From Chloroflexota bacterium (GTDB lineage: Bacteria; Chloroflexota; Dormibacteria; Aeolococcales; Aeolococcaceae), in contig VBIQ01000006.1 of the NCBI GenBank assembly GCA_005880985.1, positions 69,088 through 133,087 on the forward strand: 64,000 nt of DNA. Reading direction: 5' to 3'. The notes beneath the pieces were generated by a model that saw nothing but the letters and a program-made list of their open reading frames with translations, was not told where the DNA came from and searched no databases. This document shows positions 9,819-19,254 of the stretch, one piece after another. A program made the translations under genes and the position numbers. How positions within the stretch are numbered: position 1 is the stretch's first letter; the number at the start of each line of letters is the position of its first letter.

Positions 9819-10640
9819 ATGGCCAGCACCGCCGCTCCCCGCCAGTTGCGCGTTCCGGGCGCCGCTCGTGCCAAGAATGGAGCCCGGGTCCTCGGTGAGA
9901 TCGTTCAGTTCTCGGGGACGGGGATCATCCAGATCCCCCAGGCGTTGCGGTACATCCGCGAGGTCTGGTGGTTCGCCGCCCTGCTCGCGGTCGGCTCCAC
10001 CCCGGTGGCGCTGGTGCTCACCTACTTCTCGGGCAGCGAGTGCAGTGTCGAGGCCTACTACTCGCTCTCCCAGATCGGTGCCCAGTCGCTGGCGGGCGTC
10101 TTCAACGCCATCTGCGACACGCGGGAGATCACTCCGCTCTTCTTCGGCTTCGCGGTCGGCGCCAAGGTCGGCTGCGGCCTGGTCGCCGAGCTGGGAACGA
10201 TGCGGGTCAACGAGGAGATCGACGCCCTGCAGGTGATGGGGATGCCGACGCGCATCTACCTGATCAGCACCCGCTTGCTGGCGTGCTTCATCGTCCTGCC
10301 CTTCATGTACATCCTGTCGCTGGCGATCTCGTTCCTCGGTTCGTACGTCGTCCAGCGCTTCCAGATCGCGCAGATCTCGAGCGGGATCTACGCCGACTAC
10401 TTCTACCGCTTCCTCAACTTCCAGGACCTCATCTACTCGTTGATCAAGGGCGTTGTCTTCGCCGTGCTCATCGTCTGCGTGGCGGTCTACTACGGCTACA
10501 ACGTCACCGGCGGCGCCGTCGGCATCGGCAAGGCGTCGGCCAAGACCATGGCCACCGCCCTGGTGATCACCGTGGTGGTCAACGCCCTGCTGACCCAGCT
10601 GTTCTGGGGACAGAACCCCAACCTTCCCATCCAGACGTGA
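9819..10640 (+). CDS. MlaE/YrbE-family ABC permease, second of pair
   Basis: This 273-residue protein is the partner of the preceding permease. After a hydrophilic N-terminus of about 45 residues come helices and the family signature (DTREITPLFFGFAVGAKVGCGLVAELGTMRVNEEIDALQVMG). The GTMRVNEEIDALQVMG part is the conserved cytoplasmic loop that contacts the ATPase. The last helices end in LFWGQNPN. It differs enough from the first copy to suggest an old duplication and a heterodimeric channel. The ATPase gene starts six bases after its stop. Confidence 0.9.
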   Translation: MASTAAPRQLRVPGAARAKNGARVLGEIVQFSGTGIIQIPQALRYIREVWWFAALLAVGSTPVALVLTYFSGSECSVEAYYSLSQIGAQSLAGVFNAICDTREITPLFFGFAVGAKVGCGLVAELGTMRVNEEIDALQVMGMPTRIYLISTRLLACFIVLPFMYILSLAISFLGSYVVQRFQIAQISSGIYADYFYRFLNFQDLIYSLIKGVVFAVLIVCVAVYYGYNVTGGAVGIGKASAKTMATALVITVVVNALLTQLFWGQNPNLPIQT

Positions 10641-10645
10641 GTGCC

Positions 10646-11623
10646 ATGAGCGAGATCAATCCCATCAGCGCCAGCGAGGGACCGGGCATGACCAGGCCGA
10701 CTCCCATCACCACCCCCGCGGTCCGGGCCGAGATGCCGGCCGCCCAGCCGGCGGTGGGCGGCCGGGTCGGTGCGGCCAGCGTCACCGTCGAGCCCCTGCC
10801 CTCCGGCGCGAACCACGGCGGTCGTGAGAACCAGCCCGGCACCAACCAGTCGATGTCGACCTGGGAGAAGGATGCCGTCATCGAGCTGTGCGACGTCAGC
10901 AAGGCGTTCGGCTCCTTCAAGGTGCTGGACGGCGTCACCTGCCGGATCCCGCGCGGCGAGATCACCGTGCTCATGGGCCCATCGGGCACGGGCAAGAGCG
11001 TCTGTCTGCGTCACGTCGTCGGCCTGCTGGCGCCGGACCGGGGCGACATCATCGTCGACGGCAAGCACGTCCCCACGCTGGGTGAGCGCGACCTGCTCGA
11101 GCTGCGCCGCTCCATCGGCATGCTCTTCCAGGACGGTGCCCTGTTCTCCTCGATGAATCTCTTCGACAACGTCGCCTTTCCGCTCCGCCAGCACACCCGC
11201 AAGGGGGAGGCGGAGATCCGCGAGATCGTCATCCAGCGCCTCTCCGAGGTGGGTCTGGCGGGTGCCGAGAAGCGCATGCCCAACGAGCTCAGCGGCGGCA
11301 TGCGCAAGCGCGCCGGCTTCGCCCGCGCGCTGGTGATGGAGCCGCGGATCCTGCTCTTCGACGAGCCCGACTCCGGTCTCGACCCGGTGCGCACCACCCT
11401 CCTCTGCGACCTCATCCGAGAGATCAGCCACAAGTACCAGGCCACCTCGATCGTGGTCTCCCACGACGTCGGCGCGGTGCGGCGCTTCGCCGACAACATC
11501 GGCATCCTCTACAAGGGCAAGATGCGCCACTTCGGGACCAAGGAGGAGATCGAGAACTCGCCTGACGAGTTCGTCAAGCAGTTCTTCAACGCCGAGTCGG
11601 AAGGCCCGCTGGGGATGGACTAG
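10646..11623 (+). CDS. MlaF/MceG-like ABC ATPase of the MCE transporter
   Basis: This 325-residue ATPase has Walker A GPSGTGKS (residues 111-118), Q-loop FQDGALF, signature LSGGM, Walker B LLFDEP with the D-loop SGLDP, and the switch His in VVSHD. The LSGGMRKRAGFARAL pattern is typical of MlaF/Mkl ATPases rather than import ATPases. About 75 residues of low-complexity Pro/Ala-rich sequence precede the domain, and a downstream ATG (MSTWEKD) could be an alternative start. In mycobacteria the equivalent ATPase (MceG/Mkl) is encoded away from the mce operons. Here it lies inside the operon, between permeases and MCE genes. Confidence 0.9.
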   Translation: MSEINPISASEGPGMTRPTPITTPAVRAEMPAAQPAVGGRVGAASVTVEPLPSGANHGGRENQPGTNQSMSTWEKDAVIELCDVSKAFGSFKVLDGVTCRIPRGEITVLMGPSGTGKSVCLRHVVGLLAPDRGDIIVDGKHVPTLGERDLLELRRSIGMLFQDGALFSSMNLFDNVAFPLRQHTRKGEAEIREIVIQRLSEVGLAGAEKRMPNELSGGMRKRAGFARALVMEPRILLFDEPDSGLDPVRTTLLCDLIREISHKYQATSIVVSHDVGAVRRFADNIGILYKGKMRHFGTKEEIENSPDEFVKQFFNAESEGPLGMD

Positions 11624-11634
11624 CCGTACGCGAC

Positions 11635-12807
11635 ATGGAGTTGGTGCGCAGCTTCCGCCGTCCGCTGGCGATCGGGACCACGGTCGCGCTGATCACGCTG
11701 CTCGCGTTTGTCATGGGCGTGGTGGGCTCGCGCGCCCTCACCAAGCCGATGCACGCGGTCAGCATCGACTTCCCCACCGCCTCCGGACTGGTGCCCGGCA
11801 GCGACGTGCTGGAGGCGGGCGCCAAGGTCGGCGATATCAGCGACATCAGCCCTCGGCCGGACGGCACCGCCCGCATCCAGATCGCCATCACCGACGAGCA
11901 CTGGCCGCTGCACCGGGGGGTGTATGCCGACATCCGTCCCAAGTCGCTGCTGGGTGAGAAGTACGTCGACCTCCACGACGGCTCCACCGGCGGCCCCGCC
12001 TATGACGCCAGCAAGACCCTCACCGCCTCCAAGGACAGCACCCCGGTCGAGCTCGACCAGTTCATCAACAGCCTCGACGAGCCGACGCGAGCGTCGCTCA
12101 AGGTGCTGCTCAACTCGGTCGGCGCCGGTATCGCCGGCCACGGGCAGGACCTCAATCAGGCGATCGAGTCGGGCAAGGCCGACCTCGAGCATCTCGCCGT
12201 CACCGGTCAGACACTGAACAACCGCGATCCGGATCTCGACCGCATCCTGGTCGGGCTCGACGGCGTCCTCGCCAAGCTCACCACCGACCAGCAGCTCAGC
12301 CAGATGAGCCAGCTGATCAACAACGGTCAGCAGACGCTCACCGCGATCGAGGCGGAACGGGCCAGCTGGAGCCGCTCCTTCACCGACAGCCAGGCGGCGC
12401 TGGCCGAGCTCAACGCTTCGTTCGGACCGGTGGTGAGCAACGTGCGCGACGTGCTCAACACCGCTCCCGACACCCTCAAGGTGCTCCAGCTCGAGGCGGA
12501 TCAGCTGGCCAAGCTGGGCTCGATGGTCACCGCCGGCAACACCCTGCACTACCTGGTGACGGGGATCACCCACGGACCGACGGCATCCGGAGGCGCCCTC
12601 GAGCTGACCCCGGACGGCAAGAAGCTGCCGATCTTCCGGGTCTGTGTGCCGTTCTCCAACCCGCAGGACTCCAGCCACAGCACCGCGGCGGGCTGCGCCG
12701 GCGCGGGTGGCAGCGACTTCCAGCCGATGGGAGCCGAGGCCGTGCCCAGCAGCTACAGCGGCGCGGGCGGCGCGATGACCGTGCTCGCCGACTTCCTGGG
12801 GGCATAG
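11635..12807 (+). CDS. MCE family protein 1
   Basis: This 390-residue protein has one N-terminal membrane helix (residues about 12-33) and then an MCE/MlaD domain (about 38-115) containing GLVPGSDVLEAGAKVGDI and the family strand LLGEKYVDL. A long helical region (about 150-310) of the kind that forms a tube for lipid passage follows, and the C-terminus is Gly/Ser-rich. MCE proteins are envelope components that carry lipids or sterols between membrane and exterior. It starts 11 bases after the ATPase gene and is followed by the next MCE gene two bases after its stop. Confidence 0.88.
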   Translation: MELVRSFRRPLAIGTTVALITLLAFVMGVVGSRALTKPMHAVSIDFPTASGLVPGSDVLEAGAKVGDISDISPRPDGTARIQIAITDEHWPLHRGVYADIRPKSLLGEKYVDLHDGSTGGPAYDASKTLTASKDSTPVELDQFINSLDEPTRASLKVLLNSVGAGIAGHGQDLNQAIESGKADLEHLAVTGQTLNNRDPDLDRILVGLDGVLAKLTTDQQLSQMSQLINNGQQTLTAIEAERASWSRSFTDSQAALAELNASFGPVVSNVRDVLNTAPDTLKVLQLEADQLAKLGSMVTAGNTLHYLVTGITHGPTASGGALELTPDGKKLPIFRVCVPFSNPQDSSHSTAAGCAGAGGSDFQPMGAEAVPSSYSGAGGAMTVLADFLGA

Positions 12808-12809
12808 GC

Positions 12810-13910
12810 GTGCGCAGCCGCTGGAACCTGCCGATCTTTCTGGTGTACGGCGTCCTCGCGCTGATCGCCTTCGCCTTCATCGTCACCCAGCTGGGCATCA
12901 GCGCGCCGTGGTCCAACCCGTACACGGTGACCGCGACCTTCCGCAACGGCTCGGGCATCCTCAACGCCGACGAGGTGTTCATGAACGGCGCCAAGGTGGG
13001 CCGCATCAACACCGTCGAGGCCAGGGACGGCCTGGCGGTGGTCACCATGAGACTCGAGGACCAGCGCGCCCATCCGCTGTACGCCGACAGCACCGCCCAG
13101 GTGAGAATCAAGAATCTCTTGGGCGAGACCTACATCGAGCTGGCTCGGGGCAAGGACAGCGGCCACCCGATGTCGACCGGCGGCAGCATCCCCGTCGATC
13201 GCACCGTCACCCCGGTGCAGATCGACGAGGTGCTGGCGGTGCTCGACCCCCAGACCCGTGACCGGCTGAAACTGCTCATCAACGGCGCCGGAACCGCGCT
13301 CGCCAACCGGGGCGACAACCTCAACGCGCAGGCCCAGACGGTGCACGGCCTGCTCACGTCGCTCAACGGACCGGCCAACGAGCTTGCCGCCCGGCAGCAA
13401 CAGATCGAGGCCATCGTTCTGGAGCTGCAACGGTTCTACGACACGCTCGCGCGGCAACGTGACCAGGTGCGTGCGGAGTTCGTCACCTGGAACGACGTGA
13501 CCGCGCAACTGGCTGCCCAGGAGGGAGCGATCGGCGGCACCGTGCAGCAGGCCGACCTCTTCCTGCAGAACCTGGACCAGCTGGTGGGTGGCGAGGGAGC
13601 CAACATCCAGGCGACGCTGCAGCGATTGGGTCCGACGCTGACCAGCGCCAGCAGCTTCCTCGACCAGAGCAACACCATCCTGGGGGCGCTGGCACCGTAC
13701 CGGCGCTCGATCCACGACGTCTTCCCGGACCTGGGGACGTCGTTCCAGGACATCAACCCGCAGACCGGGCAGCACCTCTGGTCGGTGTACTCGGTCAACT
13801 GCCCGGCCACGCCGCAGTCGTCGACATGCACGGATGGCAACAAGCCCGCGTCGTACGGACCACCGGCTGACGGGGGCATGTGGTCGCAGGTGACCGGGGG
13901 TTCTGGCTGA
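12810..13910 (+). CDS. MCE family protein 2
   Basis: This 366-residue protein starts at GTG. It has a membrane anchor at residues 7-28, an MCE domain at about 38-110 with EVFMNGAKVGRINTVE and LLGETYIEL, then a helical segment to about residue 310 (Gln/Leu/Asn-rich, with NRGDNLNAQAQTVHGLLTSL), and a short Cys-containing tail (CPATPQSSTC). The paired Cys suggests a disulfide outside the cytoplasm. Its stop overlaps the next ATG (TGATG), so translation is coupled. Confidence 0.88.
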   Translation: MRSRWNLPIFLVYGVLALIAFAFIVTQLGISAPWSNPYTVTATFRNGSGILNADEVFMNGAKVGRINTVEARDGLAVVTMRLEDQRAHPLYADSTAQVRIKNLLGETYIELARGKDSGHPMSTGGSIPVDRTVTPVQIDEVLAVLDPQTRDRLKLLINGAGTALANRGDNLNAQAQTVHGLLTSLNGPANELAARQQQIEAIVLELQRFYDTLARQRDQVRAEFVTWNDVTAQLAAQEGAIGGTVQQADLFLQNLDQLVGGEGANIQATLQRLGPTLTSASSFLDQSNTILGALAPYRRSIHDVFPDLGTSFQDINPQTGQHLWSVYSVNCPATPQSSTCTDGNKPASYGPPADGGMWSQVTGGSG

Positions 13911-15217
13911 TGCCCACCGACCGCATCGTCAAGAACGCCGTGATGGTCGCCATCTTCACGGTGCTCTGCATCGTCGGCCTGGAGTTCCTGGCCATCAACA
14001 TCGGCCAGCCTCCCCACTTCGGTCGTGACGTCCGGGCGGTCTTCAGCGACGCCGACGGTGTGCCCACGGCCGCCGACGTGCGGGTGGCGGGAGTGGTGGT
14101 GGGCAAGGTGACCGCGGTGGGCCACGACCCGCGCTTCCCCGCCTCCAGCGTGGTGACCATGAACATCACCGACGGCAACCTGACCCTCCACGGCAACGCC
14201 ATCGCCAAGGTCAAGCCCAAGACCCTGCTGGGCGAGAAGTTCGTGGATCTGCAGGTGGGCAACGATGCCGGCGGGCCGCTGATCGACGACACCATCCCCC
14301 AGGAGCAGACCGGCAAGAGCGTCGCCAACGACGAGATCTTCAACGCCTTCGACAAGCAGACCCGAGACCAGCAGAAGCAGGTGCTGCAGGCGCTGGACGC
14401 CGCCACCACCGGACGTTCGGGCGACATCCAGCAGATCCTGCCGCAGCTGCAGGCGGTGGTCCACAACCTGTCGCCCCTGGCCAGGGTCTACGAGAAGGAC
14501 AACCCCGAGGTCGACACCATCTTCGTCAACCTCGACACGGTGATGCGAACCCTCGCCGACGAGCACCAGCAGCTCGCCGGCCTGCTTGCCAACGGCAACG
14601 TCGCCCTCGGCGCCATCGCCCAGAAGGACGACGCGCTGATCGGCACCCTGCGGGAGTTCTCCAACGTCGCCGCGGAGTTCAACGCCGCCGCCGCCCCCAC
14701 CGTCGACGCCCAGCGCCAGAGCCTGCAGCGGCTGGCGCCCACCCTCGACAGCCTAAGCCGCTTCCTCGACCAGATCGAAGGACCGCACTGCGCCAACAAC
14801 ACCAAGCCCTGCGGCATCGACGCGCTCTTCACCGGGACGCTGCTGGGGCAGATCAACTATCCGAGCGACCAGCTGACGGTGAGCAACGTTCCGGGTGAGA
14901 TCGTCGCCAACGAGTGGGCGACGATGTTCTCGTATCCGCGCAACGGGTTCGACCCGAAGAACCCGAACCCGAGCAATCCCGCCGACCCGGCGAACTCGCA
15001 CAGCGCCCTCAACATCACCGCCTCGATCCAGTGCGACACCTTCACCAAGAACGCCAACCTCAGCGGCTTCCTAGGTCAGAACAAGCCGCTCAGCGACCTC
15101 ATCCTGCAGCTATGCGGGCAGGCGATCGCACAGCAACCCGGGAGCAACGGCACCGGCGCAGCGCCGGCCACCGGCTCCAACGGCAACGTGACTGCCAGCT
15201 CGGGGAGTCGATCATGA
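13910..15217 (+). CDS. MCE family protein 3
   Basis: This 435-residue protein has an anchor helix near residues 8-28, an MCE domain (about 38-115) with ADVRVAGVVVGKVTAVG and LLGEKFVDL, a helical region to about residue 300, and a C-terminal part with four or more Cys (HCANNTKPC, IQCDTF, LILQLC) and a Ser/Thr/Gly-rich end. I chose the ATG at 13910 because it overlaps the upstream stop. A GTG 30 bases earlier is possible but would overlap the previous gene. Confidence 0.87.
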   Translation: MPTDRIVKNAVMVAIFTVLCIVGLEFLAINIGQPPHFGRDVRAVFSDADGVPTAADVRVAGVVVGKVTAVGHDPRFPASSVVTMNITDGNLTLHGNAIAKVKPKTLLGEKFVDLQVGNDAGGPLIDDTIPQEQTGKSVANDEIFNAFDKQTRDQQKQVLQALDAATTGRSGDIQQILPQLQAVVHNLSPLARVYEKDNPEVDTIFVNLDTVMRTLADEHQQLAGLLANGNVALGAIAQKDDALIGTLREFSNVAAEFNAAAAPTVDAQRQSLQRLAPTLDSLSRFLDQIEGPHCANNTKPCGIDALFTGTLLGQINYPSDQLTVSNVPGEIVANEWATMFSYPRNGFDPKNPNPSNPADPANSHSALNITASIQCDTFTKNANLSGFLGQNKPLSDLILQLCGQAIAQQPGSNGTGAAPATGSNGNVTASSGSRS

Positions 15218-16509
15218 CCACCCCGCAGCAGCCGCTCCCGGTGGCGATGGCAGCGCCGGCACCGCAGTCGAGGGGAACGGTCGGCCGCGCCCTCGACGCT
15301 GTGTTCTCCTCGCGGGGGCTGCTGGTCGGCCTGCTGCTGATCGCGGCGGCAGCGGGCGCGGCGTTCATCGTCGGAGGCGGCTCGTCGCGGACGGTCAGCG
15401 CCTACTTCGCCGACGCCAACGGTCTGGTTCCGGGCGAGGACGTGCGGGTGGCGGGGATCCGTGCCGGCAGCATCGAGTCGGTGTCCACCGCCGTCGACCC
15501 CAGCGGCAAGGCGGTGGCGCAGGCCCAGCTCAGCATCGACGCCGCGCACTGGCCACTGCACCAGGGCACGCGGCTGGCGGTGCGACCCATGGGCGCGCTG
15601 AGCAACGTCTACGTCGACCTGACCCCGGGCCCGAGCAGCGCCGCCGAGCTCAGCGGCAGCCAGCTCAACTTCGGCCTCGACACGACGACCAGCCCGGTCA
15701 ACCTCGACGAGCTGTCGAACGTCTTCGATCCCGACGTCCGCACCTCGATCCGCACCCAGATCCAGGAGGGGGTGATCGTCTTCGGCGACGGTGGTGCCGC
15801 GACCACCAACCAGCTGATCCAGCGACTGAATCCGCTGACCGCCAACCTCGACCCGGTCACCCAGACTCTCGCCGCCCGCTCACCGGAGCTCGACCGGCTC
15901 AACGGAGAGTTCGCCACCATCGTGCGCGAGCTGGGCAGTCAGGACGCAAACCTCCGCGGCCTGATCGCCAACGGCGACACCACCCTCGGGGCGCTGGCGG
16001 CAAAGCAGCTAAGCCTGCAGAACACCCTGGTCCACGCCCAGGGCACCTTGGCGAGCATCGACACCGGTCTCTCTGGCGAACAGAGCAACCTCCAGGCGCT
16101 CTTCCAGAAGGGGCCGGTGTCTCTCGACAAGACCAAGCAGGCGGCCGACGTGCTGACGCCGCTGATCGCCAACGTCAACCCCTACATCCCCGACCTGAAC
16201 GTCCTCCTCGAGGAGTTCACCTCGGCGACCGGTTTCCTCAACCAGACGCCGAACAACCTGTGGGTCGACACCCTCCGCGTCGACGCCCAGATCACCAACC
16301 CGTCCGGCCGTGCGGCTCTTCCCTGCGGCGGCGAGCCCGCCGAGCAGCCCACCTGCCCCTACCGGCCCAATCTCGCGGGCAACGGTGGTGGTGGCTCCGG
16401 TGGTGCTTCCGGCGGCAGCACCGGTACGAGCCCCGGCGGCAGCGCTCCGTCGCAGGCTCCGAGCAGCACCGGCACCGGCTACTCCGACTTCGGAGGGATG
16501 TTCCAGTGA
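15214..16509 (+). CDS. MCE family protein 4
   Basis: This 431-residue protein starts with an ATGA overlap. About 28 cytoplasmic residues precede the anchor (about 34-51). In the MCE domain, GLVPGEDVRVAGIRAGSIESV is well kept, but the strand that reads LLGEKYVDL in the sisters is ALSNVYVDL here, so this copy is the most diverged at that position. The helical region is followed by a Gly/Ser-rich tail of about 55 residues. An MCE hexamer of six different subunits could use such differences for fixed assembly order. Confidence 0.87.
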   Translation: MTTPQQPLPVAMAAPAPQSRGTVGRALDAVFSSRGLLVGLLLIAAAAGAAFIVGGGSSRTVSAYFADANGLVPGEDVRVAGIRAGSIESVSTAVDPSGKAVAQAQLSIDAAHWPLHQGTRLAVRPMGALSNVYVDLTPGPSSAAELSGSQLNFGLDTTTSPVNLDELSNVFDPDVRTSIRTQIQEGVIVFGDGGAATTNQLIQRLNPLTANLDPVTQTLAARSPELDRLNGEFATIVRELGSQDANLRGLIANGDTTLGALAAKQLSLQNTLVHAQGTLASIDTGLSGEQSNLQALFQKGPVSLDKTKQAADVLTPLIANVNPYIPDLNVLLEEFTSATGFLNQTPNNLWVDTLRVDAQITNPSGRAALPCGGEPAEQPTCPYRPNLAGNGGGGSGGASGGSTGTSPGGSAPSQAPSSTGTGYSDFGGMFQ

Positions 16510-17876
16510 GCGGCACCGGCCGCCGGTCGGTCGTCAACCCGACGGTGGCGGGCATCGCCGCCGGGATCGTCATCGCCTTCATCGTGCTGGTGATGGGCTG
16601 GATCAACATCAACTCCGCCGCGCCGTGGTCGCGGACGCACACCCTGACCATGCAGGTCTCCGACGCCGACGGTATCGGTGGCACCAGTGACGTGCGCATC
16701 GCCGGGCGCCTGGTGGGTCAGGTGACGGACATCGCCTCGCACGGCTCGTACAGCAGCGTCGTCTTTCACGTCGACGACAGCGAATGGCCGCTGCCCGCCG
16801 ATACCAGCGCCTCCATCCGCCTGGCCACCCTGCTCGGCCAAAAGTACGTCGAGCTGCAGCCGGGTCACGACAAGCAGCGTCACCTCGCCGACAACGCCAC
16901 CATCGGGCTCAGCGCCACCCGGCCGGTGGTCGACTTCGACCAGATCCTCAACGCCTTCGACCAGCCGACCCGCACGGCGCTGACCGACCTGCTCAAGACC
17001 GGCGCCGGCGCCCTCCAGGGCCAGGAGGGAACCCTGCAGGCGCTGCTCCCCGACCTGCGCGACCTCTCCCAGCACAGTGTCGTGCCCACCCAGGAGCTGG
17101 CGACCCGTGATCCCGAGCTCAACCGCATCCTGATCAACCTTGGCACCACCGCCGACCAGCTGGCTCGCAGCCGCGACGACCTCGCCGGGGTGATGGACAA
17201 CCTCAACAGCGTGACCGGCGCCCTGGCGGCACACCAGGACGCGCTGCGGGGCCAGATCCGCAACGTCGACGCGCTCAACCGGACCACCGATGCGGTGCTC
17301 GGAGGCAACGGAGCGCAGCAGCTGCAGGCGGCGCTGCAGCGGCTCAACGGCGTCGTCCATCAGGGAAATCAGCTGTTCCACAGCATCTACCCGCAGACGT
17401 TGACCTTCAGCCAGCCGATGCCCGCCTTCAAAGGCCAAACCCCGGCCGACGCGACCATCAAGCTGGTCTACGGCATCGGCGACGCCACCTCCCAGTCCGA
17501 CGCCAACGGCTACTTCCTGCGCGAGTTCCTCGACACCAACGTGCCGGACGTCCTCGGTCACACCAGCGCTCCCGGGCAGCCACCCCAGTCGGCGAACTCC
17601 AGCACCATTCCCACGCTTCCCTCGCTGCCGTCGTTGCCGACGATCCCCAAGCCGCCGGCGCTGCCGACGGTCCCCAGTCCCTCGCTGCCGACGGTTCCCG
17701 CTCCCTCGCTGCCGCCGGCACCCGGCGGCGGCAGCAGCGGAAACGGCGCGCCGCTCCCCTCGCTGCCACCGGTCCCCGGAGCCAACGGGCTCTTCGGTGA
17801 CGACGGATACAGCTGGTCGGGCGGGACCACCCTGGCGGACTACTACTCCTTCCTGCGGACGGGAGGACCGTCATGA
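16506..17876 (+). CDS. MCE family protein 5, proline-rich tail
   Basis: This 456-residue protein starts at a GTG overlapping the previous stop (GTGA). It has an anchor at about residues 13-33, an MCE domain with TSDVRIAGRLVGQVTDI and LLGQKYVEL, and a helical region to about 305. After that come about 80 residues of Pro-Ser-Leu-rich repeats (units like PTLPSLPSLP and PTVPSPSLP). Similar Pro-rich tails occur in some mycobacterial Mce proteins and may span or bind the cell wall. The end overlaps the next gene by four bases. Confidence 0.87.
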   Translation: MSGTGRRSVVNPTVAGIAAGIVIAFIVLVMGWININSAAPWSRTHTLTMQVSDADGIGGTSDVRIAGRLVGQVTDIASHGSYSSVVFHVDDSEWPLPADTSASIRLATLLGQKYVELQPGHDKQRHLADNATIGLSATRPVVDFDQILNAFDQPTRTALTDLLKTGAGALQGQEGTLQALLPDLRDLSQHSVVPTQELATRDPELNRILINLGTTADQLARSRDDLAGVMDNLNSVTGALAAHQDALRGQIRNVDALNRTTDAVLGGNGAQQLQAALQRLNGVVHQGNQLFHSIYPQTLTFSQPMPAFKGQTPADATIKLVYGIGDATSQSDANGYFLREFLDTNVPDVLGHTSAPGQPPQSANSSTIPTLPSLPSLPTIPKPPALPTVPSPSLPTVPAPSLPPAPGGGSSGNGAPLPSLPPVPGANGLFGDDGYSWSGGTTLADYYSFLRTGGPS

Positions 17877-19132
17877 GAAACGGTCCGCGCAACCCGGTGC
17901 TCGTCGGCACCATCTCCGCCATCGTGATGCTGGTGGTCTTCACCTTCATCTTCGTCAGCGGAGCCCCCGGGGCACCCACCCTCAACCTGCCGTGGAGCTC
18001 GCAGATGACGGTCAAGGCCGAGTTGACATCGGCCGACAACCTGCAGCAGAAGGCGTCGGTGGAGATCGCCGGGATCAAGGTGGGCGAGGTGAAGGACGTC
18101 CAGTCCTCCGGCGACAAGGCCCTGGTGACCATGGTCGTCGAGGGCAGGTACGCCGACATCCACAAGGACGCCCACGTGTTGCTGCGGCCCCACGGGCTCT
18201 TCGGTCCGAAGTACATCGACCTGCAGCCGGGAAGCGCGCAGTCCCCCAAGCTGACCGGCGACGACGTCATCCCCAGCACCAGCTCGGCGCAGCCGGTCGA
18301 CCTCGACCAGGTGCTGCAGGAGCTGCAAGCACCCGAGCAGCAGCAGCTGCGCACCGCCCTTGTCGAGTTCGGCAAGGCGGCGGCGTCGCGGGGTGACGAC
18401 GTCAACGGGCTGATCAAGGCGGGCAACAGCCTCAGCCAGGCGCTGCAGCCGGCGCTGCTGGCCGTCAACTCGGTCAACCCCAGCCTGAACCAGGCGATCA
18501 TCAAGGACGAGGCGTTCAACGCCTCCTTCTCGCAGGCCCCGCTCGACCAGCTGGTCGCCAACAACAACGCGGTGCTGCAGCAGTTCGCCGCCAACTCCGA
18601 CCACCTGCAGTCGCTGCTCACCCACGCCGACAGCTCGCTCAGTCAGCTCGACGTGGCCCTGACCGGCCAGGGCGGCAGCATCCGCAGCTTCCTCGACTCG
18701 GTCAACGGAGCGGTCGACCGGCTGAACCGCTTCAACGACCTGATCGGACTCTTCGGGGCCAACCTCACCGGCAAGGAGGCGGGCAGCACCGATGTCACCA
18801 AGGGTCTGATCGCGGCCATCGAGAACCCCAAGTCGGCGTTCGCCGGCTACAACCCCTGCACCCCGGGCGTCGACAGCGACTGCCCGTCGAGAGGTCCGAT
18901 GGCAGGCCAGAAGCACTACCTCGAGGTGACCGCCTTCCAGGAGGCGAACCCGGCCAGCAACCAGCCGGGCGCGAGCCTGTTCCCCTGCACCATCTTCGGT
19001 GCACCGACCAACATCCCCGGCTGCAACGGCAGCGTGGGTGCGAAGGGTGGCGCCAGCAGCGGCGCTCCCGGGCGTGCCACGCTGGTATCCGGCGCCGACC
19101 TCTCCGGCTTCGCCGACTTCCTGGGGCCGTGA
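17873..19132 (+). CDS. MCE family protein 6
   Basis: This 419-residue protein is the last MCE copy. Its anchor helix is at about residues 9-30. The MCE domain is at about 42-120, with ASVEIAGIKVGEVKDVQ and LFGPKYIDL. A helical region follows to about 300, then a Cys-containing globular end (CTPGVDSDC, FPCTIFG, IPGCNG). With the preceding five it makes six consecutive single-domain MCE proteins, the same number as mceA-F in Mycobacterium. The 122-base gap after it separates the operon from the MMPL gene. Confidence 0.87.
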   Translation: MRNGPRNPVLVGTISAIVMLVVFTFIFVSGAPGAPTLNLPWSSQMTVKAELTSADNLQQKASVEIAGIKVGEVKDVQSSGDKALVTMVVEGRYADIHKDAHVLLRPHGLFGPKYIDLQPGSAQSPKLTGDDVIPSTSSAQPVDLDQVLQELQAPEQQQLRTALVEFGKAAASRGDDVNGLIKAGNSLSQALQPALLAVNSVNPSLNQAIIKDEAFNASFSQAPLDQLVANNNAVLQQFAANSDHLQSLLTHADSSLSQLDVALTGQGGSIRSFLDSVNGAVDRLNRFNDLIGLFGANLTGKEAGSTDVTKGLIAAIENPKSAFAGYNPCTPGVDSDCPSRGPMAGQKHYLEVTAFQEANPASNQPGASLFPCTIFGAPTNIPGCNGSVGAKGGASSGAPGRATLVSGADLSGFADFLGP

Positions 19133-19254
19133 TCGTCCAGTAGCATCGCGGCGTCGCCAGACACCGCACCGGCCGTCCACCGCCCGGCTGACCGACGTGG
19201 ACGCAACGGAGACATCCGCACAGTGACCCAAGCCACGGCGGCGCGAGCAGCCCG